Shown here: piece by piece, positions 54,637-63,268 of the stretch | Numbering within the stretch: position 1 is the first letter of the stretch | How the letters are laid out: the number at the start of each line of letters is the position of its first letter | Origin: Peterkaempfera bronchialis | GTDB taxonomy: Bacteria; Actinomycetota; Actinomycetes; Streptomycetales; Streptomycetaceae | Length of the DNA: 64,000 bases | Assembly (NCBI RefSeq): GCF_003258605.2 | Contig: NZ_CP031264.1 | Coordinates: forward strand, 1,922,001 to 1,986,000 | Direction: 5' to 3' | Made by a program: the position numbers and the translations under genes | The notes under the pieces: generated by a model | What the model was told of the DNA's origin: nothing | Seen by the model: the letters and a program-made list of their open reading frames with translations, nothing else | Databases searched by the model: none

Positions 54637-56535
54637 TCATGCCTCCCGGGCGCCCTCGTACATCGACTCGATGACCTCGGCGTACCGGCGCTCCACCACC
54701 GGGCGCTTGACCTTGAGGCTCGGGGTGAGCTCGCCGTGCTCGATGTCCAGGTCGCGCGGCAGCACCGTGAAGCGCTTGACCGTCTGCCAGCGCTGGAGCC
54801 CGGCGTTGAGCCGCGCCACCGAGCCGTCGATCAGCCGGTGCACCTCGGCGGAGGCGCAGACCTCGGCATAGGACTTGCCGGCCAGGCCGTGGGCCTTGGC
54901 CCAGGGCATGATCGCGGACTCGTCCAGGGTGATCAGCGCGGTGCAGTAGTTCCGTCCGCTGCCGATCACCAGGACATTGCCGACGAAGGGGCAGACCGCC
55001 TTGAACCGGCCCTCGACCTCGCTGGGCGCCACATACTTGCCGCTGGAGGTCTTGAACATGTCCTTCTTGCGGTCGGTGATGCGCAGAAAGCCGTCCGGGT
55101 CGACCTCGCCGATGTCACCGGTGTGGAACCAGCCGTCGCTCTCCAGCACCTCGGCGGTCTGCTCCGGCAGGTTGTGGTAGCCGCGCATCACCCCCGGGCC
55201 GCGCAGCAGGATCTCGCCGTCCTCCGCGATGCGGACCTCGGTGCCGGGCAGCGGCGGACCCACGGTGCCGATCCGGTAGCCCTCGCCTCGGTTGACCGTG
55301 GAACCGGCGCTGGTCTCGGTGAGGCCGTAGCCCTCCAGGATGTGGACGCCGGCGCCGGAGAAGAAGTAGCCGATGTCGGGCGCCAGGGCCGCACTGCCGG
55401 AGATACAGGCCCGCATCCGGCCGCCGAAGGCCTCCCGGATCTTGGCGTAGACCAGCTTGTCGGCGAGGGCGTGCTGCACGGTGAGGGCGAGCGGGGCGGA
55501 GCGGGTGCCGGTCTGCACCGCGGACCGCTCGGTGGCCTTGGCGTACTCCCGGGCCACCCCCGCCGCCCACTGGAAGATCCGGTACTTGGCGCTGCCCCCG
55601 GCGCGGGCCTTGGCGGCGATGCCGTTGTAGACCTTCTCGAAGATCCGTGGCGCCGCCGCCATATAGGTGGGCTTCACCTCCGGCAGGTTGTGGATGATGC
55701 GCTCCACCCGGCCGTCGACCGCGATGACCACGCCGAGCTGCATGGCGCCGGAGGTGAGGGTCTTGCCGAAGACATGCGAGAGCGGCAGCCAGAGGAACTG
55801 CATATCGCCCTCGACGAGCAGCCCTGAGGCCACCTGGGCGGCGGCCTGGTACGCCCAGCAGTCGTGCACCAGGCGGACGCCCTTGGGGCGGCCGGTGGTG
55901 CCCGAGGTGTAGATCAGGGTGGCCAGTTGCTCGCGGTCGATGGCCTGGACGGTCTTGGCGACGGCGTCCGGGTGGTCCGCGAGGTGGAGCGCGCCACGGG
56001 CCTCCAGCTCGGCGAGCGACAGCACCTCGACGCCCTCGGGCTCGGGCAGCTCGGCGGGGGCGTCGAAGACGATCACATGGCCCAGCTCGGGCAGCTGGGC
56101 CCGCTCGCCGAGCACCTTGGCGAGTTGGGCGGCGTCCTCGGCGAAGATCGCCCGGCTGCCGGAGTCGGCGAGGATGTAGGTGGTCTCGTCGGCGTTGGTG
56201 GAGGGGTAGACGGCGGTGGTGGCGGCTCCCGCGCACATCACGCCCAGGTCGGCGAGGATCCACTCGATCCGGGTGGAGGAGGAGATCGCCACCCGCTCCT
56301 CGGGGAGGATCCCCAGCGCCATCAGCCCGGCCGCGATGGCCTTCACCCGCTCGGCCGCCTGCGCCCAGGTCATGGACCGCCACTGCTCGGCGCCGGGGGT
56401 GCTGTCGGCGGCCTGCTCGTCCACCGGCACCGGGTAGCGGTACGCCTCCCGGTCCGGTGTGGCCTCGACCCGGGAGAGAAAGAGGTGGGCCACGGAGGTG
56501 GGGCGGTTCTCGATCAGTGATTGCGCGGAATTCAC
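54637..56535 (-). CDS. Long-chain fatty acid CoA ligase
   Basis: This 632-residue adenylate-forming enzyme activates fatty acids to acyl-CoA. Motifs are the AMP-binding loop LIYTSGTTGRPKGVRL, LPLSHVFGKTLTS, the EGYGLTETSAGSTVNR adenine-site region, DGWFHTGDIGEVDPDGFLRITDRKKD (hinge), and the catalytic Lys in TSSGKYVAPSEVEGRFK. Length and order fit the FadD15-like subfamily of actinobacteria. GTG at 56535 is the start. The upstream gap (56536-56823) is shared with the divergent ABC exporter operon. Confidence 0.92.
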   Translation of the reverse strand: MNSAQSLIENRPTSVAHLFLSRVEATPDREAYRYPVPVDEQAADSTPGAEQWRSMTWAQAAERVKAIAAGLMALGILPEERVAISSSTRIEWILADLGVMCAGAATTAVYPSTNADETTYILADSGSRAIFAEDAAQLAKVLGERAQLPELGHVIVFDAPAELPEPEGVEVLSLAELEARGALHLADHPDAVAKTVQAIDREQLATLIYTSGTTGRPKGVRLVHDCWAYQAAAQVASGLLVEGDMQFLWLPLSHVFGKTLTSGAMQLGVVIAVDGRVERIIHNLPEVKPTYMAAAPRIFEKVYNGIAAKARAGGSAKYRIFQWAAGVAREYAKATERSAVQTGTRSAPLALTVQHALADKLVYAKIREAFGGRMRACISGSAALAPDIGYFFSGAGVHILEGYGLTETSAGSTVNRGEGYRIGTVGPPLPGTEVRIAEDGEILLRGPGVMRGYHNLPEQTAEVLESDGWFHTGDIGEVDPDGFLRITDRKKDMFKTSSGKYVAPSEVEGRFKAVCPFVGNVLVIGSGRNYCTALITLDESAIMPWAKAHGLAGKSYAEVCASAEVHRLIDGSVARLNAGLQRWQTVKRFTVLPRDLDIEHGELTPSLKVKRPVVERRYAEVIESMYEGAREA

Positions 56536-56713
56536 GGCTACCTCCGGGGGACCGAGTGCCGATCAACGACGTTGTTAACTGGCGGGTAACTCGCAAGCAA
56601 CGGTCAGCGTAGGGGGAAACCGGCCGTGGCGTAAGGGGGCGCTCGGCATTGCAAAGTCCCCGGTGGGGACTGGTGCGCACGGGCGCCGGTAGGGTCCCGG
56701 CAGCCGGTGGCCG

Positions 56714-56731
56714 CTCGGTCCTCGGACCGAG
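56714..56731. promoter_or_regulatory. Palindrome 1 upstream of the ABC exporter pair
   Basis: CTCGGTCCTCGGACCGAG has perfect 8-bp arms around TC. It lies about 95 bp before the exporter start, next to a second palindrome. It may be an operator for an unlinked regulator. Confidence 0.5.
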
Positions 56732-56732
56732 G

Positions 56733-56744
56733 TCGGATATCCGA
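56733..56744. promoter_or_regulatory. Palindrome 2 upstream of the ABC exporter pair
   Basis: TCGGATATCCGA is a perfect 12-bp palindrome 80 bp before the exporter GTG and one base from palindrome 1. Its AT core stands out from the GC-rich surroundings. Confidence 0.5.
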
Positions 56745-56823
56745 TACGCGAACGCACCGGAATAACCGATGATGGACCCCGCCCCGTTCCAGCCCACCGT
56801 CCGCCACCTCCGAGAGAATCCGC

Positions 56824-58557
56824 GTGCTGATCAGACTCCTCCGGGCCCATCTGCGGCCCTACACCAGGCCGATCGTGCTGCTTGTGCTGCTCCAGCTGAT
56901 ACAGACGATCGCCACGCTCTACCTGCCCACGCTCAACGCCGACATCATCGACCAGGGCGTGGTCAAGGGTGATACCGGTTACATCATGCGCACCGGCGGG
57001 GTGATGATCGGCGTCACCCTGGTGCAGATCGTCTGCGCCGTCGGCGCGGTCTACTTCGGCGCCCGCACCGCCATGGCCCTGGGCCGCGATGTGCGGGCCG
57101 CCGTCTTCGACCAGGTGCAGTCCTTCTCCGCCCGCGAGGTCGGCCGCTTCGGCGCACCCTCGCTGATCACCCGGACCACCAACGACGTCCAGCAGGTGCA
57201 GATGCTGGTGCTGATGACCTTCACGCTCATGGTCTCGGCACCGATCATGTGCGTCGGCGGCATCATCATGGCGCTCAACCAGGATGTGCCGCTCTCCACC
57301 CTGCTGGTGGTGATCGTGCCGGTACTGGGCATCCTGGTGAGCCTGATCGTCCGCCGGATGCGCCCGCTCTTCCGCACCATGCAGGGGCGGCTCGACATCG
57401 TCAACCGGGTGCTGCGGGAGCAGATCACCGGCCTGCGGGTGATCCGGGCGTTCGTCCGCGACCGCTATGAGCAGCAGCGGTTCGCCCGCGCCAACGACGA
57501 GCTGATGGACGTCTCGTTGCAGACCGGCCGGCTGATGGCGCTGATGTTCCCCACCGTGATGCTGGTGGTGAACGTCTCCAGCGTCGCCGTGCTCTGGTTC
57601 GGCGGCCACCGGATCGACAGCGGCGGCATGGAGATCGGGGCGCTGACCGCCTTCCTCAGCTATCTGATGCAGATCCTGATGTCGGTGATGATGGCCACCT
57701 TCATGTTCATGATGGTGCCGCGCGCCGAGGTCTGCGCCGAGCGCATCCAGGAGGTGCTGGAGACCGACTCCAGCGTCGTCCCGCCCACCGCCCCCGTACG
57801 GTCCCTGGCCCGGCACGGGCACCTGGAGCTGCGCGGGGCCGACTTCCGCTACCCGGGCGCCGAGGCGTCCGTACTGCGCGGGGTCGACCTGGAGGCGCGG
57901 CCCGGCGAGACCACCGCCGTGATCGGCTCCACCGGCAGCGGCAAATCCACCCTGCTGGGGCTGGTCCCCCGGCTCTTCGACGCCACCGGCGGCGCGGTGC
58001 TGGTCGACGGGGTGGACGTACGGAAGCTGGAACCGGCGCTGCTGGCCCGCACCGTCGGCCTGGTGCCGCAGAAGCCGTACCTCTTCTCCGGCTCCGTCGC
58101 CTCCAACCTGCGCTACGGCAACCCGGACGCCACCGACGAGGAGCTGTGGCACGCCCTGGAGGTGGCGCAGGCCCGCGACTTCGTCGAGCAGCTGCCGGAG
58201 GGGCTGGCGGCGCCGGTCGCCCAGGGCGGCAGCAACCTCTCCGGTGGGCAGCGGCAGCGCCTGGCCATCGCCAGGACGCTGGTGCGGCGGCCGGAGATCT
58301 ACCTCTTCGACGACTCCTTCTCGGCGCTGGACTACGCCACCGACGCCGCCCTGCGGGCCGCGCTCGCCCGGGAGACCGCCGACGCCACCGTGGTGATCGT
58401 CGCCCAGCGGGTCAGCACCATCCGGGACGCCGACCGGATCGTCGTCCTGGACGAGGGCAGCGTGGTCGGCACCGGCACCCATGGCGAGCTGATGGACGGC
58501 AATGCCACCTACCGGGAGATCGTGCTCTCCCAGCTGACCGAGGAGGAGGCCGCGTGA
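56824..58557 (+). CDS. ABC exporter subunit with degenerate ATP site
   Basis: This 577-residue fused permease-ATPase has six membrane helices in residues 15-300, then an ATPase domain with Walker A GSTGSGKST (from Gly368), signature LSGGQRQR and Walker B YLFDDS, where the usual catalytic Glu is Asp. This substitution is typical of one partner of heterodimeric exporters (TM287/288 type). The H-loop is also altered (VAQRVS, Gln for His). It overlaps the second subunit gene by GTGA, so equimolar synthesis is expected. The substrate is unknown; drugs, lipids or peptides are possible. Confidence 0.88.
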   Translation: MLIRLLRAHLRPYTRPIVLLVLLQLIQTIATLYLPTLNADIIDQGVVKGDTGYIMRTGGVMIGVTLVQIVCAVGAVYFGARTAMALGRDVRAAVFDQVQSFSAREVGRFGAPSLITRTTNDVQQVQMLVLMTFTLMVSAPIMCVGGIIMALNQDVPLSTLLVVIVPVLGILVSLIVRRMRPLFRTMQGRLDIVNRVLREQITGLRVIRAFVRDRYEQQRFARANDELMDVSLQTGRLMALMFPTVMLVVNVSSVAVLWFGGHRIDSGGMEIGALTAFLSYLMQILMSVMMATFMFMMVPRAEVCAERIQEVLETDSSVVPPTAPVRSLARHGHLELRGADFRYPGAEASVLRGVDLEARPGETTAVIGSTGSGKSTLLGLVPRLFDATGGAVLVDGVDVRKLEPALLARTVGLVPQKPYLFSGSVASNLRYGNPDATDEELWHALEVAQARDFVEQLPEGLAAPVAQGGSNLSGGQRQRLAIARTLVRRPEIYLFDDSFSALDYATDAALRAALARETADATVVIVAQRVSTIRDADRIVVLDEGSVVGTGTHGELMDGNATYREIVLSQLTEEEAA

Positions 58558-60515
58558 GCATCCCCAAGACGGCCCCGCGCCGTGGCCCGGCGCCGATGGC
58601 GGGACCGGGCCGCTTCATGAGCGGCGGCCCGGTGGAGAAGTCCATGGACTTCAAGGGCTCCGGGAAGCGGCTGCTGGGCACCCTGCGTCCGGAGCGGGCG
58701 CTCGTCGCGGCCGTGCTGGCGTTCGGCGTGGTCAGCGTCGGGCTCTCGGTGCTGGGGCCGCGCATCCTGGGCCACGCCACCGACCTGATCTTCTCCGGGG
58801 TGATCGGCCGCCGGCTGCCGTCCGGCACCACCAAGGCGGAGGCGGTGCAGCATCTGCGGCAGCAGGGCCAGTCCACCCTGGCCGACCTGCTGAGCTCGAT
58901 GCACTTCACCCCCGGGCAGGGCATCGACTTCGACGCCGTGGGCCATGTGCTGCTCTGGGTGCTGCTGATCTACGTCGGCGCGGGTGTGCTCGGCATCCTC
59001 CAGGGCCGGCTGGCGGCGCTGGTCATCCAGCGCACCGTGTTCCGGCTGCGCGAGCAGGTGGAGGCCAAGCTCTCCCGGCTGCCGCTGGGCTACTTCGACC
59101 AGCAGCCGCGCGGCGAGGTGCTGAGCCGGGCCACCAATGACATCGACAACATCGGGCAGACCTTCCAGCAGACCATGGGCCAGGTCGTCAACTCGCTGCT
59201 CACCATCGTGGGCGTGCTGGTGATGATGTTCTGGCTCTCCCCGCTGCTGGCACTGATCGCCCTGGTCACGGTGCCGGTCTCGGTCGTGGTGGCGACCGCC
59301 GTCGGCAAGCGGGCCCAGCCGCAGTTCGTCGCCCAGTGGCGGACCACCGGCAAGCTCAACGGCCATATCGAGGAGATGTACACCGGGCACTCCCTGGTCA
59401 AGGTCTTCGGCCGGCAGCAGGAGTCCGCGGAGACCTTCCGGGCGCACAACGAGGAGCTGTACGCCTCCAGCTTCAAGGCGCAGTTCATCTCGGGCATCAT
59501 CCAGCCCGCCATGATGTTCATCGGCAACCTCAACTATGTGCTGGTGGCCGTCGTCGGCGGGCTCCGGGTCGCCTCCGGCGCGCTGTCGATCGGCGAGGTG
59601 CAGGCGTTCATCCAGTACTCGCGGCAGTTCAGCCAGCCGCTGACGCAGGTCGCGAGCATGGCCAACCTGGTGCAGTCCGGGGTGGCCTCCGCCGAGCGGG
59701 TCTTCCAGCTGCTGGACGCCGAGGAGCAGTCCGCGGAGCCGTCGAAGCCCGCCCGCCCCGCCGAGCTGCGCGGCACGGTCGCCTTCGAGGACGTCTCCTT
59801 CCGCTATGAGGCGGACAAGCCGCTGATCGAGGGGCTGTCGCTGGCGGTGGAGCCGGGCCAGACGGTGGCCATCGTCGGCCCCACCGGCGCCGGCAAGACC
59901 ACCCTGGTCAATCTGCTGATGCGGTTCTATGAGACGACCGGCGGCCGGATCACCCTGGACGGGGTGGACATCGCCGCCATGTCCCGCGAGGAACTGCGGT
60001 CCGGTATCGGCATGGTGCTCCAGGACACCTGGCTCTTCGGCGGCACCATCGAGGAGAACATCGCCTACGGCGCCGAGGGGGCCACCCGGGAGCAGGTCGT
60101 GGCGGCGGCGCGGGCGGCGCATGTGGACCGCTTTGTCCGCACCCTGCCGCACGGCTATGACACGGTGATCGACGAGGAGGGCTCGGGGGTCAGCGCGGGC
60201 GAGAAGCAGCTGATCACCATAGCCCGGGCGTTCCTCTCCGAGCCGGTGATCCTGGTGCTGGACGAGGCCACCAGCTCGGTCGACACCCGTACCGAGGTGC
60301 TGATCCAGCGGGCCATGGCCACCCTGCGGTCGGGGCGGACCAGCTTTGTGATCGCGCACCGGCTCTCCACCATCCGGGACGCCGATGTGATCCTGGTGAT
60401 GGAGTCGGGCGCCATCGTGGAGCAGGGCTCGCACGCCGAGCTGCTGGCCTCGGGCGGCGCTTACGCCCGGCTGTATGCGGCGCAGTTCTCGGCGGCGGTG
60501 GCCGAGGTCGACTGA
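58554..60515 (+). CDS. ABC exporter subunit with canonical ATP site
   Basis: This 653-residue partner of the preceding exporter has a longer N-terminus (about 50 residues) and an insertion after the first helix (SSMHFTPGQGIDFD region), then six helices. The ATPase domain carries Walker A GPTGAGKTT (from Gly442), a signature variant VSAGEKQ, Walker B LVLDEA with catalytic Glu, and the H-loop His in IAHRLS. The altered signature here and the altered Walker B in the partner are the hallmarks of an asymmetric heterodimer with one active ATP site. A strong terminator follows 18 bp later. Confidence 0.9.
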   Translation: MSIPKTAPRRGPAPMAGPGRFMSGGPVEKSMDFKGSGKRLLGTLRPERALVAAVLAFGVVSVGLSVLGPRILGHATDLIFSGVIGRRLPSGTTKAEAVQHLRQQGQSTLADLLSSMHFTPGQGIDFDAVGHVLLWVLLIYVGAGVLGILQGRLAALVIQRTVFRLREQVEAKLSRLPLGYFDQQPRGEVLSRATNDIDNIGQTFQQTMGQVVNSLLTIVGVLVMMFWLSPLLALIALVTVPVSVVVATAVGKRAQPQFVAQWRTTGKLNGHIEEMYTGHSLVKVFGRQQESAETFRAHNEELYASSFKAQFISGIIQPAMMFIGNLNYVLVAVVGGLRVASGALSIGEVQAFIQYSRQFSQPLTQVASMANLVQSGVASAERVFQLLDAEEQSAEPSKPARPAELRGTVAFEDVSFRYEADKPLIEGLSLAVEPGQTVAIVGPTGAGKTTLVNLLMRFYETTGGRITLDGVDIAAMSREELRSGIGMVLQDTWLFGGTIEENIAYGAEGATREQVVAAARAAHVDRFVRTLPHGYDTVIDEEGSGVSAGEKQLITIARAFLSEPVILVLDEATSSVDTRTEVLIQRAMATLRSGRTSFVIAHRLSTIRDADVILVMESGAIVEQGSHAELLASGGAYARLYAAQFSAAVAEVD

Positions 60516-60533
60516 CGCACGGCCGTACATGCC

Positions 60534-60572
60534 GAAGGGCGCCCCGGGAAACTGCTTCCCGGGGCGCCCTTC
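60534..60572. terminator. Bidirectional terminator between ABC exporter and lepA
   Basis: A perfect 17-bp stem (GAAGGGCGCCCCGGGAA and complement) with loop ACTGC lies between two convergent units, 18 bp after each stop. Confidence 0.85.
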
Positions 60573-60590
60573 GTACGGGCTGCGTGGGTC

Positions 60591-62462
60591 CTACTTCTTC
60601 TTCTCGGACGGGCTGTCGGAGTCGGTGGAGAGCGCGGCGATGAACGCCTCCTGGGGGACCTCCACCCGGCCCACCATCTTCATCCGCTTCTTGCCCTCCT
60701 TCTGCTTCTCCAGCAGCTTCCGCTTACGGGAGATGTCACCGCCGTAGCACTTGGAGAGGACGTCCTTGCGGATGGCGCGCACCGTCTCGCGGGCGATCAC
60801 CCGGGAGCCGATGGCAGCCTGGATCGGCACCTCGAACTGCTGACGCGGGATCAGCTCGCGCAGCTTGCCGGCCATCTGCACGCCGTAGTTGTACGCCTTG
60901 TCCTTGTGCACGATGGCGGAGAAGGCGTCCACCTTGTCGCCGTGCAGCAGGATGTCGACCTTCACCAGCTGGGACTCCTGCTCGCCGATCGGCTCGTAGT
61001 CCAGCGAGGCGTAGCCCCGGGTCTTCGACTTCAGCTGGTCGAAGAAGTCGAAGACGATCTCGGCGAGCGGCAGGGTGTAGCGCAGCTCGACGCGGTCCTC
61101 GGAGAGGTAGTCCATGCCCTGGAGGTTGCCCCGGCGGGTCTGGCACAGCTCCATGATGGCGCCGACGAACTCATTGGGCGCCAGCACGGTGCCGCGCACC
61201 ACCGGCTCATGCACCTCGGCGATCTTGCCGTTGGGGAACTCGCTGGGGTTGGTGACGATGTGCTCGGTACCGTCCTCCATCACCACCCGGTAGACCACAT
61301 TGGGCGCGGTGGCGATCAGATCGAGGTTGAACTCACGCTCCAGCCGCTCCCGGATGATCTCCAGGTGCAGCAGGCCGAGGAAGCCGCAGCGGTAGCCGAA
61401 GCCCAGCGCCACCGAGGTCTCCGGCTCATAGACCAGGGCCGCGTCATTGAGGCGCAGCTTGTCCAGGGCGTCGCGGAGCAGCGGGTAGTCCGAGCCGTCC
61501 AGCGGGTAGAGGCCGGAGAACACCATGGGCTTGGGGTCCTTGTAGCCGCCCAGTGCCTCGGTCGCGCCCTTGTGCATCGAGGTGATGGTGTCGCCGACCT
61601 TGGACTGCCGGACGTCCTTCACCCCGGTGATCAGGTAGCCCACCTCGCCGACGCCCAGCCCGTCGGACGCCTTGGGCTCCGGGGAGATGACGCCGATCTC
61701 CAGCAGCTCATGGGTGGCGCCGGTGGACATCATGGCGATGCGCTCGCGCTTGGTGAGGTTGCCGTCGATCACCCGGACATAGGTGACCACGCCCCGGTAG
61801 GCGTCGTACACCGAGTCGAAGATCATCGCGCGGGCGGGCGCGTCCGCGTTGCCGACCGGGGCCGGGATCTTGGCGACGACCTCGTCCAGCAGCGCCTCGA
61901 CGCCCATACCGGTCTTGGCGCTCACCTTGAGGACGTCCTCGGGGTCGCAGCCGATGATGTGCGCCAGCTCGGCGGCGTACTTCTCGGGCTGGGCGGCCGG
62001 GAGGTCGATCTTGTTGAGCACCGGGATGATGGTGAGGTCGTTCTCCAGCGCCAGGTAGAGGTTGGCGAGGGTCTGCGCCTCGATGCCCTGGGCGGCGTCC
62101 ACCAGCAGAACGGTGCCCTCGCAGGCCGCCAGCGACCGGGACACCTCATAGGTGAAGTCCACGTGGCCGGGGGTGTCGATCATGTTCAGCACATGGGTGC
62201 GGCCCGCGCCCTCGCCGACCGTCGGCGCCCAGGGCAACCGGACGGCCTGCGACTTGATGGTGATGCCGCGCTCACGCTCGATGTCCATCCGGTCGAGGTA
62301 CTGAGCGCGCATCTGCCGCTGGTCCACCACCCCGGTGAGCTGGAGCATCCGGTCGGCGAGCGTCGACTTGCCGTGGTCGATGTGGGCGATGATGCAGAAG
62401 TTCCGGATCAGCGCAGGGTCGGTGCGGCTGGGCTCCGGCACGGTGTTGGAAGTCGCGGGCAC
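60591..62462 (-). CDS. lepA: Elongation factor 4 (LepA)
   Basis: This 623-residue ribosome-bound translational GTPase has a G domain beginning with [19 protein letters not shown], switch region [20 protein letters not shown] and NKIDLP. Domains similar to EF-G follow, then the unique C-terminal domain with KANQ-like basic end ([25 protein letters not shown]). GTG 62462 is the start. It is divergent from rpsT with a 215-bp gap, the usual arrangement in Streptomyces. Confidence 0.95.
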   Translation of the reverse strand: MPATSNTVPEPSRTDPALIRNFCIIAHIDHGKSTLADRMLQLTGVVDQRQMRAQYLDRMDIERERGITIKSQAVRLPWAPTVGEGAGRTHVLNMIDTPGHVDFTYEVSRSLAACEGTVLLVDAAQGIEAQTLANLYLALENDLTIIPVLNKIDLPAAQPEKYAAELAHIIGCDPEDVLKVSAKTGMGVEALLDEVVAKIPAPVGNADAPARAMIFDSVYDAYRGVVTYVRVIDGNLTKRERIAMMSTGATHELLEIGVISPEPKASDGLGVGEVGYLITGVKDVRQSKVGDTITSMHKGATEALGGYKDPKPMVFSGLYPLDGSDYPLLRDALDKLRLNDAALVYEPETSVALGFGYRCGFLGLLHLEIIRERLEREFNLDLIATAPNVVYRVVMEDGTEHIVTNPSEFPNGKIAEVHEPVVRGTVLAPNEFVGAIMELCQTRRGNLQGMDYLSEDRVELRYTLPLAEIVFDFFDQLKSKTRGYASLDYEPIGEQESQLVKVDILLHGDKVDAFSAIVHKDKAYNYGVQMAGKLRELIPRQQFEVPIQAAIGSRVIARETVRAIRKDVLSKCYGGDISRKRKLLEKQKEGKKRMKMVGRVEVPQEAFIAALSTDSDSPSEKKK

Positions 62463-62546
62463 CTAGTGGTCCAGATTCTCAGGGGATCGATACGTCCCTC
62501 CCATAGTCCCATGAGCGGACGCCCGCCCGCTCGGGGCGCTACCGGG

Positions 62547-62576
62547 CGGCTCGGCCGCCGGGCGGCGGCCGAGCCG
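62547..62576. promoter_or_regulatory. Hairpin in the lepA-rpsT divergent region
   Basis: A perfect 13-bp stem CGGCTCGGCCGCC/GGCGGCCGAGCCG with a 4-nt loop lies immediately before the rpsT -35. It could insulate the two divergent promoters. Confidence 0.5.
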
Positions 62577-62578
62577 GT

Positions 62579-62607
62579 TTGGGTGGCCGAACCGCCCCTG
62601 GTAACGT
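62579..62607 (+). promoter_or_regulatory. rpsT promoter
   Basis: TTGGGT (62579-62584) and TAACGT (62602-62607) are spaced by 17 bp. The predicted start leaves a leader of about 60 nt before the rpsT GTG. Confidence 0.5.
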
Positions 62608-62677
62608 GGCCTGCTGCGCCTGCGTACGACTACGCGGGCGCGCTCAATCCCGACCCAGACCAGACTGAGGCTCCTTC

Positions 62678-62947
62678 GTGGCGAACATCAAGTCCCAGAT
62701 CAAGCGGAACAAGACCAACGAGAAGGCGCGGCTGCGCAACAAGGCCGTCAAGTCCTCGCTGAAGACCGCTGTCCGCAAGGCCCGCGAGGCCGCCGAGGCC
62801 GGCGACTTCGAGAAGGCCACCGTGCTGGCCCGCGAGGCGTCCCAGAAGCTCGACAAGGCCGTGAGCAAGGGCGTCATCCACAAGAACCAGGCCGCCAACA
62901 AGAAGTCGGCCCTGGCCCAGCGCGTGAACACCGCCAAGGCCGCCTGA
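62678..62947 (+). CDS. rpsT: 30S ribosomal protein S20
   Basis: This 89-residue basic, helical primary 16S rRNA-binding protein shows [20 protein letters not shown] and [19 protein letters not shown], which are diagnostic. The GTG start has a CTGAGG ribosome site. S20 genes often use weak start codons with translational autoregulation. Monocistronic, divergent from lepA. Confidence 0.96.
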   Translation: MANIKSQIKRNKTNEKARLRNKAVKSSLKTAVRKAREAAEAGDFEKATVLAREASQKLDKAVSKGVIHKNQAANKKSALAQRVNTAKAA

Positions 62948-63072
62948 CCCCAGGCTCCTCGCGGCACCCGGCCGGACGGCGCAGCGGTCCCTCTCAACCG
63001 CCGCCCTCCACGGCCACCCCCGCCCGACCCGGACCGGCCCTCTACCCGGTCCCGTCGCGGCAGCACGACCTC

Positions 63073-63112
63073 GCACCGCACGCGGCCTGCGTTCGCCACG
63101 CGGGTGCGGTGC
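63073..63112 (+). terminator. Hairpin downstream of rpsT
   Basis: A 9-bp perfect stem GCACCGCAC/GTGCGGTGC with a 22-nt loop lies 125 bp after rpsT. It is weaker than the hairpin that follows. Confidence 0.35.
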
Positions 63113-63155
63113 ACAGCTTCACCAAGCGAACCGGCCGGCCACAGGCCAGCCGACC

Positions 63156-63187
63156 ACTGCCCGCCAGGGGATGCCCTGGCGGGCAGT
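63156..63187. terminator. Terminator between rpsT and holA
   Basis: A perfect 14-bp stem ACTGCCCGCCAGGG/CCCTGGCGGGCAGT with loop GATG lies between convergent rpsT and holA. The rest of the 321-bp gap contains no gene that I can see. Confidence 0.7.
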
Positions 63188-63268
63188 TCGCGTTCGGTAC
63201 GCAGGATGCACGTGGTACACAGGCGCGTCGGCGACCCCGTCCGGGCCTGTTTCGGTGTGCCCGGTCTG

